Source: CAWGXG01 sp963826505
Lineage (GTDB): Bacteria > Chloroflexota > Anaerolineae > Aggregatilineales > Aggregatilineaceae
DNA: 64,000 bases
Direction: 5' to 3'
Assembly (NCBI GenBank): GCA_963826505.1
Contig: CAWGXG010000008.1
Span: forward strand, 806,001-870,000
Of this stretch, positions 52,144-61,742 are shown piece after piece (position 1 is the stretch's first letter; each line of letters begins with the position of its first letter). Both the position numbers and the translations under genes were made by a program. The notes under the pieces are model-generated. The model saw only the letters and a list, made by a program, of their open reading frames with translations. It was not told where the DNA came from and did no database searches.

Positions 52144-53680
52144 ATGACTATGGTGGCTTCGGTGTGGGCGATCCTATTGGCCATTTTGATTAAGCAGCCG
52201 GGGTACACGGACGCTTATTATTATTTCAACGCGGGGCAGCGTCTGGCGCAGCACGAAGGCTTGACTGATCCCTATCTGTGGGAATATTTCAACGCGCCCG
52301 ACAAGCTGCCAGCCCCCAGCCATACCTATTGGATGCCGCTTGAGTCCCTGGTCGCTGCCGCCAGTATGGTGGTGTTGGGTGCCTCGTTTGGCGCGGCGCA
52401 GGTGCCCTCAGTGATGTGTTTTGTCGGGCTGGCGGTTTTCGCTTTTTGGCTGGGAGGACGTTGGGGGAATTCCCGGCGCCACGCCTGGATTACCGGGTTG
52501 CTGGTTGTGTTCAGTGGTTTCTATACGGCGTTTTGGACAACGACCGATACGTTTGCGTTGTTTGGATTGGTGTCTGCGCTGGCCCTGGTATGTGTGGGCT
52601 TGGAGCGCGAGTGTCACCAGTGGCGCTGGACTGCCGCGGCGGGTTTCTTAAGCGCACTGGCCCATCTCACTCGTGCCGACGGAGTGTTAGTGCTGGGGGC
52701 GGTGGTGCTGGCTGTGTTGTGGCCAACGCCGGGACGTTCGGCACGAAAACGCATCATGAGCGCCGTGGTCGCGATCGGAGTCTATCTGGTAGTCATGCTG
52801 CCGTGGTTTATTCGCAATATAGATGCGGTGGGCACACCATTGCCAACGGCGGGCACGGCCACGATCTGGTTTAGAAACTACGATGAACTGGTGAATTACC
52901 CGGCTGGGGCCAGCATGGCGTCTTTCTGGAATTGGGGCGTCTCGAATATCGTCAGGTCGCGTTTGGAAGCGCTGGCCAATAATCTCGGCACCTTTGTTGC
53001 AGTGGAAACCTGGGTCGTCTTGGCTCCGTTTGTTTTCCTCGGCATGCGGCGTTATCGGCATAAGCCATTATTTCTCGGCATAGCTGTTTACGCGCTTCTG
53101 TTGCACGTCGTTATGACGTTTGTGTTCGCTTTTCCGGGATATCGCGGCGGTTTGTTTCATTCATCGGCGGCCTTGCTGCCTTTTTGGGCGGCATTTGGAT
53201 TAGCGGGACTGGACGACGCTGTTGTTTGGATGTCGAGACGCCGGCGCTGGAACAGAGTCCAGGCCCAAACTGTGTTCAGCGGTGCGCTGGTCGTGCTTGC
53301 CGTCGCTTTGAGTGTGGGTATTGTGAAGGCGCGGGTACCGTCTCTCAATTCGAATGCAGAACGCTATAAAGCTCTAGCCGCTCAACTGCCGCCTGATGCA
53401 GTTGTGATGATCAACGATCCTCCGGCGCTCTATTACCATACCGGGCTGTGGGGTGTCGTGGTGCCCAACCAGGACCCGGATGTCGTACCCGCCATTGCTG
53501 AGCGCTTTGGGGTGACGTACCTGCTGTTGGACGCCAACCGCACGCAGCCATTTACAGGGCTGTGGCGCGGGACCGATTATCGGCCATTCTTGCGATTGAT
53601 CGCCGTGGACGACGGTGGGACGCAGGGGCAGAGCGGACGACCGCCGCCTGTTCCAGATTCTCAGCGAGGAGACTCCCTAA
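52144..53680 (+). CDS. polytopic membrane protein, GT-C-like (4 of 5; C-terminal frameshift)
   Basis: About ten helices are seen; the first outer loop has KQPGYTDAYYYFNAGQRLAQ, in the GT-C position. In the given sequence the frame runs to 53724 with an unlikely Gly/Pro-rich tail. Dropping one base in the GGGG run at 53625-53628 gives RADDRRLFQILSEETP and a stop at 53678-53680, just before the next gene's ATG 53682, which is more natural. The start is weakly supported: ATG 52144 and 52150 have no ribosome binding site, and a codon at 52086 in another frame could belong to the gene if a further indel is present. Confidence 0.75.
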
Positions 53681-53681
53681 C

Positions 53682-55253
53682 ATGCGCTGGATTTGGCGGT
53701 GGGGCGATCGAGTCGATCTGGTGATTGGGATCGCTGCGGTGATAGGGGTCGTAGGATACGTCGCGGCGGCCATCGTTTTGAACGGCGTGGGGTTTCCCCT
53801 GGATGATGCGTGGATCCACCAGGTCTATGGGCGCAATCTGGGCACGCACGGTGAATGGGCCTTTTTGCCAGGACAGCCCAGCGCAGCATCTACCGCGCCC
53901 TTGTTTACGGGACTGCTGGCCATAGGGTATGCGCTGCATATCCCGTTTTTTGTGTGGACGTTTGCCTTAGGGGCATTAACTCTGGCAGCAGGTGGCTGGG
54001 TAGGACGACGCATCGGAACATTGGCGTTTCCCATGTTTCCATCCGCTGGCGCGTGGACAGGTCTGGCGATTGTGACGGCATGGCACATGGTTTGGGCTGC
54101 CGCGTCGGGTATGGAAACCATGCTGTTCATTACGCTGAGTCTGGCTCTGGTGTGGCAGGCATGGCGCGCGGTGTTACAGCAGGAGGGTTGGTCACTCAAC
54201 GCCTTACTGCGACATGGAGCGCTGATTGGAATCTTGGGCGGAGTGCTCACCCTGACGCGGCCAGAGGGCATGGGATTGTTAGGGCTGACCGCGGTGACTT
54301 CTCTGGCGTCGTGGCCAGGAATTGCCAACCGTACAGCGCCGCGCCGCGCCGCAGTGTGGAGCGTGGGGTTGGGGGTCGCGTGGCTGGTCATTGCGCTGCC
54401 CTATTTTGCCGTTAATTATCATCTGGGACACGCGCTCTTGCCTGACACGGCAGCGGCCAAACAAGCCGAGTACGCCGCTGTTGTGAGTCAATGGTCTTTG
54501 CCAACGCGGTATGGCAAACTGCTGCTGCCTCTTTTGGCGGGTGGGGCGATCTTGTTGGTACCTGGCATTTGTGTCGGCGTTGCGAACGTTGTGCGCCGGG
54601 CGCTATCCCAGCGCAGCGTGTATTTGCTGTTGCCACTGCTCTGGGTCGTTGCAGATCTAACTGCCTATGCGCTGCGTTTGCCGGTTAATTACCAGCACGG
54701 ACGCTATGTGATGCCGGTGCTGCCCCATCTTATGATCTATGGTGTGGGCGGGATGCTGTTGATGTTAAAGTCTGGTCGTGCGAAACCGGTTCGGCGGGTG
54801 TTAACTCGCAGTCTGGCGTTGGCGGCCGTCGGGGCGACACTGGGATTCTGGTACATCGGAGCGCAGCAGTATGCGCGCGATGTGCGCATTATCAACACGG
54901 AAATGGTTACGACCGCCAAGTGGATCAAAGCGAACCTCCCACCGGATGAAGTGTTGGCTGTTCACGATATCGGCGCGGTTGGTTATTACGCGCCCAGATC
55001 GATTTTCGATCTGGCAGGGCTGATCAGCCCGGAAGTCGTCCCGATCATTCGCGATCCTGAGTCGTTGATGCAAATCATGTGCGAACGGAAAATCCAGTAT
55101 TTGATGGTGCTGCCCGAACATCGCCCAGCCCGCGAAAACGATCCGCGCATGGGCGCAGCACCTATTTTCAAGACGGATACCCCTTATGCGGTTGAAGCGG
55201 GCGGCGGAAACATGGCGGTTTATCGTCTAAACTGGCCATCGAGCTGCGATTAA
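53682..55253 (+). CDS. polytopic membrane protein, GT-C-like (5 of 5)
   Basis: The 523-aa product has about eleven helices. The first outer loop holds GFPLDDAWIHQVYGRNLGTH with an adjacent pair of Asp residues, as used by GT-C enzymes, and then PSAASTAPLFTGLLAIGYAL. The C-terminal soluble part (HDIGAVGYYAPRSIFDLAGL, SPEVVP) is shared by many such proteins. GAGGAG at 53666-53671 lies ten bases upstream of ATG 53682; an earlier in-frame ATG at 53562 overlaps the preceding gene and is rejected. Confidence 0.78.
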   Translation: MRWIWRWGDRVDLVIGIAAVIGVVGYVAAAIVLNGVGFPLDDAWIHQVYGRNLGTHGEWAFLPGQPSAASTAPLFTGLLAIGYALHIPFFVWTFALGALTLAAGGWVGRRIGTLAFPMFPSAGAWTGLAIVTAWHMVWAAASGMETMLFITLSLALVWQAWRAVLQQEGWSLNALLRHGALIGILGGVLTLTRPEGMGLLGLTAVTSLASWPGIANRTAPRRAAVWSVGLGVAWLVIALPYFAVNYHLGHALLPDTAAAKQAEYAAVVSQWSLPTRYGKLLLPLLAGGAILLVPGICVGVANVVRRALSQRSVYLLLPLLWVVADLTAYALRLPVNYQHGRYVMPVLPHLMIYGVGGMLLMLKSGRAKPVRRVLTRSLALAAVGATLGFWYIGAQQYARDVRIINTEMVTTAKWIKANLPPDEVLAVHDIGAVGYYAPRSIFDLAGLISPEVVPIIRDPESLMQIMCERKIQYLMVLPEHRPARENDPRMGAAPIFKTDTPYAVEAGGGNMAVYRLNWPSSCD

Positions 55254-55392
55254 GTAGTGGAAGGTAGTAGTTTGCAACAATCGGCGCGTTTGCTCGCTGA
55301 TTCCGACAATGGTATTCTATGGGTGTTCGCTTGAGATACCGTTAAGTGGCGTTTCGAGATGTTTTGTATACACTGAGGCAACGGTAGTCCTA

Positions 55393-56114
55393 ATGGAGAC
55401 ACACCAAGCGCAGGACCAACCATCTAGGATCACGCTGGTGATCGTGGATGACCATCCAGTCTTTCGGCAGGGGCTGCGCAACATTTTTTCTACGGAGTCT
55501 GATATCGAGCTGATAGGCGAGGGGGGAGCGGCGAGCAGGCTCTTGAACTCGTACGCGATCTTCAGCCGGATGTTTTGTTGCTAGACATTAATTTGCCTGG
55601 GATCAATGGTCTGCAAGTGACCAGTCGGCTGAAGGTGGAACACATATCGACGGTGATTGTGTTGCTGACGGCTTACGATGATACCGAACAGGTCTTGCAC
55701 GCGATGCGATCCGGTGCATCGGCGTACTGCCCCAAAGACATTGAACCCGAAATATTGATTGACATCGTGCACCGTGTTGTCAATGGCTATTTTGTGGTTG
55801 CTAACCGGATGTTTGATAGTGAAGAATTGAAGGCATGGTTGGATGCGGGAGTTGAGGCTGTAACTGGGCCATACATGATCGATCCCGGCGAGCATTTCGT
55901 GCCACTCAGCCCGCGCGAGATGGAAATCTTGCAGTATGTCACACAGGGCAAAAGCAATAAGGAAATTGCGCAGTCGTTGGGGATTAGCCACCAGACCGTG
56001 AAAAACCACATGACTTCGATTCTCAAAAAGCTTGATGTGCGGGATCGCACACAGGCGGCTGTGTATGCATTACAGCGCGGGTGGGTGCGTGCCAGCAAGA
56101 AAGCCGACGAATGA
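55393..56114 (+). CDS. NarL/LuxR-type response regulator (one apparent frameshift)
   Basis: The receiver domain begins VIVDDHPVFRQGLRNIF with the acidic pair, has the phospho-acceptor in LLLDINLPGINGLQV, and a Lys in CPKDIEP. The output domain is a LuxR helix-turn-helix (LSPREMEILQYVTQGKSNKE, then IAQSLGISHQTVKNHMTSIL). The frame breaks in the GGGGGG run at 55521-55526; one more G restores the sequence GEGGSGEQALELVRDLQPDV and gives 240 aa, normal for the family. ATG 55393 is the start. It precedes a DegS-like kinase by 51 bases and is probably its partner. Confidence 0.9.
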
Positions 56115-56165
56115 TTTTTGAGCCGCTGAGATGATGATCATCTAGAGAGATGAAGGACGGTGACA

Positions 56166-57251
56166 ATGGCTCAAGGTGCCATGACGCCCAGAGAAGAGCT
56201 GCTGGCCGAGTTTGAGGCTGAGTACGACAAGATCAAAAAGCGCGTGACCGAAAGCCAACAGTTGATCGAACAGACTCAGCTCGAAGTCAACCGGATGCGC
56301 GACAAAAATGTGGCGATTAGCGCCCAACTCAGCCGTGTGGAGACGAATTTCGACACGATACCTCGCGCAGACTTGAAAGCGGCTTACGAGGGGGCGCTGG
56401 ACGCGAAGACGCGTTTACTTACCATGCAGGGGCAGTTGGAAAAAGCTAAGGGCACACAGGAGGAATTGCAGCACTTCCAGGAACTGCTGGGCCGTCTGCT
56501 CGACCTTGTGCGCGGGCTTGGGGGAGAGCAACTGCCGATGCCGTCTAACCGACGCATTCGTTCGGAAATGCTATCAGAAGAAGGGGGAGGACTATCCACT
56601 AAGGCGATTATCAGTATCGTCGAGTCACAGGAAGTCGAGCGGCAGCGGCTTGCGCGCCAGATGCACGATGGTCCGGCGCAATCATTGACGAATTTCATTC
56701 TGCAAGCCGAGATCTGCCAGCGTTTGTTCGACCGCAATCCGGATCGGGCTGGCGAGGAACTGAACAACCTCAAGACGGCGGCTAGCTCGACTTTTCAGAA
56801 GGTGCGCGATTTTATCTTCGATCTGCGGCCTATGATGCTCGATGACTTGGGACTTATTCCAACCATCCGGCGTTACGTCGAGGCATATGAAGAGAAGACG
56901 AATATCGAGTCGCAGTTGAACATTCTTGGCGATGAGCGACGCTTACCCGGTCATATCGAGGTGATGATGTTCCGCTCTGTGCAGAGCATTATGGGCAACG
57001 CCCGTGATAAGCTTAGCGCGAAGTTTGTGAACATTGTGTTGGACGTAGGCCCGGAGTGGCTCAAGGCGACTATCGAACATGATGGACGGAGTTTCGATCC
57101 AGACGTAGTATTGTCTGAGGAGCGGCACGAAGATACATACGGATTACGTACGTTGAAAGAACGCATTGAGCTGGTGGGGGGGTCCCTCGACATCTTTAGT
57201 GCAGAAGAGGAACTTAGTCGATACGTGATCATGCTACCAACCCTTGGGTAG
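56166..57251 (+). CDS. cytoplasmic DegS-like sensor histidine kinase
   Basis: The 361-aa product has a long coiled-coil region (about residues 10-105) and a HisKA_3 domain with the phospho-accepting His in ERQRLARQMHDGPAQSLTNF. The ATPase domain is recognisable from TYGLRTLKERIELVGGSLDI at the end. The usual N box is altered (SVQSIMGNARDKLSA), and the G1 motif reads EHDGRSFDPD where DxGxGF is expected, so ATP binding may be weak or different. No membrane helix exists, so the signal is cytoplasmic or comes through partner proteins. ATG 56166 is used with AAGGA upstream. It forms a two-component pair with the preceding regulator, just ahead of the Tad locus. Confidence 0.88.
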   Translation: MAQGAMTPREELLAEFEAEYDKIKKRVTESQQLIEQTQLEVNRMRDKNVAISAQLSRVETNFDTIPRADLKAAYEGALDAKTRLLTMQGQLEKAKGTQEELQHFQELLGRLLDLVRGLGGEQLPMPSNRRIRSEMLSEEGGGLSTKAIISIVESQEVERQRLARQMHDGPAQSLTNFILQAEICQRLFDRNPDRAGEELNNLKTAASSTFQKVRDFIFDLRPMMLDDLGLIPTIRRYVEAYEEKTNIESQLNILGDERRLPGHIEVMMFRSVQSIMGNARDKLSAKFVNIVLDVGPEWLKATIEHDGRSFDPDVVLSEERHEDTYGLRTLKERIELVGGSLDIFSAEEELSRYVIMLPTLG

Positions 57252-57449
57252 TGGTCATGCCACAAGCGTTCTGGCCCTAGGTAGGCACTGGCCTATCTGG
57301 ATCGTTAGCGACGTTTTGGTGCGGTCTAGGACTCATGGGCTGTTTGCGGATTTTCCGCATCAGATTACACTAAGGATCAATCGGCTACCTCTAGGGGGAG
57401 ACCCAACTTACTCTGCCGACCCGAGACGGGTCTTTTGGGAGGAATACCT
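57252..57449 (+). promoter_or_regulatory. structured leader of the Tad locus, with hairpin at the cpaB ribosome binding site
   Basis: These 198 bases hold no gene. Two hairpins can be drawn: TGCGGA-TTT-TCCGCA at 57345-57359, and GACCCG-AGA-CGGGTC at 57418-57432, followed by TTTT (57433-57436) and then the ribosome binding site GGGAGGAA (57437-57444) of cpaB. A wider pairing, TCGGC with GCCGA at about 57381-57420, competes with the second hairpin. This could be an attenuator or translational control. No known riboswitch, including the c-di-GMP classes, fits by eye, and no clear promoter was found here. Confidence 0.45.
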
Positions 57450-58650
57450 ATGCGAGGTCGAGTACTGATTTTAATAGGCGCAATTGTTCTGCTGGCCGTA
57501 GTGGCGGTGGTTGTGCTCATGTCTGGCGGAGGCGGCGGCGAGGACAACGCCAACACGGAAGGGCAAACCCCGGTACCCGCTGCTGATAACGGTCAGCCCG
57601 CTACTGACATTAGTCAGCGTACCCAGGAACTCGTCGAGATCGTGGTTGCTATCCAAGATCTGCCGCGCGGGATCGAGATTCCCCCGGATGGTGTTGGAAT
57701 TCAACAATGGCCGCGCGAGGCTTTGCCTGAGGCAGGGAACTATTTCGTTGCCGAAGAAATCGGAGATGTCGTCGGGCAAATCGCTCGTACTGATATTTTC
57801 CGGGGTTCTCCGATTCTCAGCGCGCCAGATCGTGCCCAGTCTTGCCGAAATCGCGCGGACTGGCTCGGACGCGGCCGCTATGATGAATGCGCTTCCGGAT
57901 GATCAAAGCTACGTAGCCGTGTCAATTCCGACCGATCCGTCGGGCGTGGGCCAGGTGGCTTACGGTATCCAACCGGGTGATTACGTCGACGTGATTCTGT
58001 CATACTTGTTTGTGGATGTCGATCCGACATTCCAAACTCGTATGCCGAATAATGTGTCGCTGATTACCCGCCTGGAAACCGGTGAGCTTAGCATTGGCGC
58101 ACCGCGTCAGGGTCGTTCGGAGGCCAGCACGCTCTCACCTGAAGGTGTGCTGCTTGGGCCAAGTGAGGCATCGCAGCGTCCACGTCTGGTGACACAGCGT
58201 TCTGTGGTGAATGCGTGGGTTCTGTATGTTGGGTATTTCCCGCCCGGTGGAGATATCATCGGGGCTACACCGACGCCGTCTGTGCTGGCGACCGTACCAC
58301 CGCCGCCCGGCGCTGAAACACAGCAACAGCAGCAGCAAGCGGCAACACCAGCGGCTACGGCGACGGAGTTCACGCCGCTGATCATCACTCTGGCTGTGCC
58401 ACCGCAAGATGCTCTGGTACTGGTGTGGGCCGTAGACTCTCAAATCCCGATCACACTGGCGCTGCGCCAGGCTGGGGACGATCGCGTGGTTAACACGGAT
58501 CCTGTGACTCTCGACTACATGATCCGGACCTATAACGCGCAACCTCCCAATGCTCTGGAATTTGCGCTCGAGCCTCCGATCACGAGCGTACGCCGGTTTG
58601 ATATCGGCACGCTGTATGATTTCCTGGGGCAGCAGGTTTCGGGACAGTAG
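57450..58650 (+). CDS. cpaB: Flp pilus assembly protein CpaB/RcpC (one apparent frameshift)
   Basis: The protein has an N-terminal helix (VLILIGAIVLLAVVAVVVLM), then an SAF-type domain: EIVVAIQDLPRGIEIPPDGV, GDVVGQIARTDIFRGSPIL. The frame breaks at about 57818-57824; removing one base in CAGCGCGCC gives SRQIVPSLAEIA and continues as SYVAVSIPTDPSGVGQVAYG and IQPGDYVDVI, the family's RcpC domain. The joined protein is about 399 aa. A Pro/Thr/Gln-rich patch is present (about residues 280-310). In Tad systems CpaB is an envelope component of the secretion machine. ATG 57450 has GGGAGGAA five bases upstream. Confidence 0.88.
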
Positions 58651-58725
58651 CATTTCCGGCTGCGGAGAGAGTTACCCCGAGTTTTTGGCGTGTCTTGACC
58701 GGCGCGGCAAAAATATCGGGGTAAT

Positions 58726-58756
58726 TTGAATAAAATCGATGTATGATGGAGATAAT
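58726..58756 (+). promoter_or_regulatory. weak promoter candidate upstream of cpaE
   Basis: TTGAAT at 58726-58731 and GATAAT at 58751-58756 are spaced by 19 bases in the 165-base gap after cpaB. The spacing is long and the match partial; cpaE could instead be transcribed from upstream. Confidence 0.25.
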
Positions 58757-58815
58757 GTTTACCCCAAGTTGGTGACGCGGTGTGCTGGATTGGTGATAAG
58801 TAAAGGTGGACGTGG

Positions 58816-60150
58816 ATGAGCGGCGAAACGGGCAAGGGCAAAGACGTCATCAAGGTTCTCATCGTTGATGATATTCCGGACACCCGGGAGAATATCCGAA
58901 AGCTCCTGGCGTTTGAACCGGATATCGAAGTCGTGGGCGGCGATGGTGCCGGCACGGGACGCCAAGCCGTAGAGCTGGCGACGAAATACAAGCCTGACGT
59001 GGTGCTGATGGATATCAATATGCCTGATATGGACGGCATTGCGGCAACTAAGGCGATCAGCACGGCAGTACGTACAGCCGCAGTGGTCATTATGTCGGTC
59101 CAAAACGAGTCTGGGTACTTGCGCCAGGCGATGTTGGCAGGGGCGCGCGATTTTCTGACCAAACCCGTTTCGAGCGAAGAACTTTATACGACCATTCGCC
59201 GCGTCTACGATCGTAACGAACCGATTCGCCAACAAGAAGTTGCGATGACTAATCTGCGCACTGCGGCGGTGTCCGAAGTAAAGGTGTCAGGAGTATCTGC
59301 ACCTCTGACTGGGGCGGGACATATCATCGTGGTATACAGTCCGCAAGCCGGTTCAGGTGTGACAACTCTGGCGACCAATATCGCGTCCGCCCTGATGCGC
59401 CAAGACACGCGCGTTCTGTTAGTAGACTGCAACCTACAATTCGGCGATGTCGATGCCTTTCTAAATTTGCAGGCTCAGTCGAATATTGGGGACCTGACCA
59501 AAGCAGTTCACGACATGGATCAGGAACTGATTGATGGCGTGTTGGTCACACACGGCAGCGGGCTGAAAGTGTTAGTGGCTCCACCTCATCCGGAGATGGC
59601 TTACGATATCCCATCGGAGTCCGTCAAAGAAGTGGTGAGTATGCTGGGGAATGCCTACGACTTCGTGGTCGTGGATACGGCTACGCAGTACGACGACATG
59701 ACATTGAAACTGTTCGATATCGCTGAGCGCATCATATTCGTTGCTAATCCAACGATTCCGGCGATCCGGAATATACGCAAAATGTTCGATATCTTCGATA
59801 ATCTGGCACAACCGAAGCATTTGATGGACAAAGTGCTTTTCGTGCTCAACCGGGTAGTGAGCGAGAAAGAGCGCGGACGAGGTATGGTGCCTAGCAGTTC
59901 TATCGAAAGCCATCTCAAGCGTAATATCGTGGCTGAGATTCCGCTGGATGATCGGGCTGTCTTGACCTCGGTCAACCAGGGTGTGCCGCTCGTCGCCAAA
60001 TTGAAATCTCGCTCACCGGGGCGCGAGATGGCCGATCTAGCGGAATTGATCCGCCGATCGGTTGAGCAGGGAGAAGTCCCCGAGCAGGTCAAAATGGATG
60101 CGGATCAACGATCCAAGAGCGGGATTCGTTCTCTCTTTGGCGGAAATTGA
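58816..60150 (+). CDS. cpaE: CpaE-like Tad protein: receiver domain plus MinD-like ATPase
   Basis: The 444-aa product opens with a full receiver domain: Asp18-Asp19 (LIVDDIPDTRENIRK), phospho-acceptor Asp66 (VVLMDINMPDMDGI) and Lys in FLTKPVS. A MinD/ParA-type domain follows (about 165-420) with LLVDCNLQFGDVDAFLN and VVVDTATQYDDMTLKL. The Walker A region is atypical: SPQAGSGVTTLATNIASAL has neither the signature Lys nor the second Lys. CpaE/TadZ places Tad pili at the pole in other bacteria. It may be a target of phosphorylation by the nearby kinase. GTGG-AC just before ATG 58816 is a weak ribosome binding site. It is followed after 54 bases by cpaF. Confidence 0.9.
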   Translation: MSGETGKGKDVIKVLIVDDIPDTRENIRKLLAFEPDIEVVGGDGAGTGRQAVELATKYKPDVVLMDINMPDMDGIAATKAISTAVRTAAVVIMSVQNESGYLRQAMLAGARDFLTKPVSSEELYTTIRRVYDRNEPIRQQEVAMTNLRTAAVSEVKVSGVSAPLTGAGHIIVVYSPQAGSGVTTLATNIASALMRQDTRVLLVDCNLQFGDVDAFLNLQAQSNIGDLTKAVHDMDQELIDGVLVTHGSGLKVLVAPPHPEMAYDIPSESVKEVVSMLGNAYDFVVVDTATQYDDMTLKLFDIAERIIFVANPTIPAIRNIRKMFDIFDNLAQPKHLMDKVLFVLNRVVSEKERGRGMVPSSSIESHLKRNIVAEIPLDDRAVLTSVNQGVPLVAKLKSRSPGREMADLAELIRRSVEQGEVPEQVKMDADQRSKSGIRSLFGGN

Positions 60151-60204
60151 GGCTGACCAAGTAGCGTAAAAGAAGGGGCCGGATGGTTCAGGAGGTGGTA
60201 AGGA

Positions 60205-61610
60205 ATGTCATTACTGCGACGAATTGAGCGTGGTGGACAAGGTCAAAGTGGCGGGGCTGACGAGGAATCGAAGCTCGATCAAGTGCGGCGGCGTACGCAG
60301 GTTCCTCAGACGACAGCGGCGAATTCAGTCGCACGGGGTGAAGGTGGCAATTACCAGGATTTGAAGGTGCGGATCCAAAACAAACTCCTTTCAGAGCTGG
60401 ATACCAGCGTGGATCCGCGTTCCCCGGAAGTGCGTACCACCATTGAAGAGCTGTTTACCACCATTCTCTCCGAAGAAAGCATCGTTCTCGGTCGTGCCGA
60501 GCGCCAACGTCTGTTCGAGGCGATCATTGCTGAAATCTTGGGGCTTGGGCCTCTGGAGCCGTTGCTCGCGGACGACACGATCACTGAGATCATGGTCAAC
60601 GGTCCGAAGAATGTCTATATTGAACGCGCTGGTAACTTGCTGCGGTCGAACGTGACATTTGAGGATGAAGATCACGTGCTGCGCGTGCTGGACCGGATTG
60701 TCGCTCCCCTGGGCCGCCGTATTGACGAGAGTTCGCCGACGGTCGATGCGCGTCTTGCGGATGGTTCGCGTGTTAACGCTGTGATCAGGCCGATTGCGTT
60801 GTGCGGACCGACGATCACCATCCGTAAGTTCTCCCGTCGACCATTCACCGTAGAAGACCTCATTCGTTTTGGCTCTATGACGCCCGAAATTGCAGAGTTT
60901 CTGCGCGCTTGTGTGATCGGCACGATTGAATATCGTAGTGTCGGGCGGTACAGGGTCGGGCAAAACTACACTGTCTGAACGTGTTGTCGGGCTTCATCCC
61001 CAATGATGAGCGTATCATCACGATCGAGAACGCGGCGGAACTTCAGCTTCGGCAGGAGCATGTCGTCTCGCTCGAAAGCCGCCCGGCCAATATTGAAGGT
61101 CGCGGCGAAGTCAGCATTCGTGACCTGGTGGTGAACTGCCTTCGTATGCGTCCCGACCGCATCGTGGTCGGGGAGTGCCGTTCGGGCGAGGCGCTGGACA
61201 TGCTCCAGGCCATGAATACTGGTCACGAAGGTTCGTTGACGACGCTGCACTCGAACAGCCCGCGTGATACGCTGGCGCGACTTGAAGTCATGTGCTTGAT
61301 GGCAGGCATGGAACTGCCTGTCCGGGCTATTCGCGAGCAGGTCGCCTCTGCGATCGATCTCGTGGTGCATCAGGAACGTATGCGGGATGGAACTCGCAAG
61401 ATCGTGAAGATCACCGAAATCCAGGGTATGGAGGGTGACATTATCACGATGTCGGATATCTTCGAGTTCGAACAAACTGGCCTGGAAGCAGGCAAGGTGA
61501 TTGGGCGCATTCGCCCCACGGGGTTGCGGCCCAAATTTATCGACCGGATCGAGGATGCAGGGATCCATCTGCCCCCGTCCGTGTTTGGTATTGGCGTTTC
61601 TCGTTATTAG
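60205..61610 (+). CDS. cpaF: Tad/Flp pilus secretion ATPase CpaF/TadA (two apparent frameshifts)
   Basis: This type II/IV secretion ATPase powers pilus assembly. The N-terminal part (to about 60925) has LEPLLADDTITEIMVNGPKN and YIERAGNLLRSNVTFEDEDH. The Walker A motif GGTGSGKTT lies in another frame at 60944-60970, and the rest (SGFIPNDERIITIENAAELQ, then VGECRSGEALDMLQAMNTGH) in a third. Two one-base surplus events, near 60925 and in CTGTCTG (60971-60977), restore one protein of about 467 aa. ATG 60205 has GGAGGTGGTAAGGA upstream. Without correction the gene would make no working ATPase. Confidence 0.9.
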
Positions 61611-61742
61611 GCGTTTGACCGTACACGGATACCAGGAATGGCTGCAAACCCGCCGGGTTTGTAGTGCGATAGAGTTTCCTGGTATGCGTGTTCATCTGCC
61701 GTACTTTGAACAATAGACCTCTGGATAGGGAGGCCTGTCAAA

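Noticed and set aside
52086..52144. An earlier start for GT-C gene 4 at ATG 52086
   Set aside because: It needs another indel and has no ribosome binding site; noted as possible but not adopted.
57252..57449. c-di-GMP riboswitch upstream of the Tad genes
   Set aside because: The conserved core of class I (GGCAAACC-type) or class II was not found on either strand, though the hairpins are kept as an unassigned leader.
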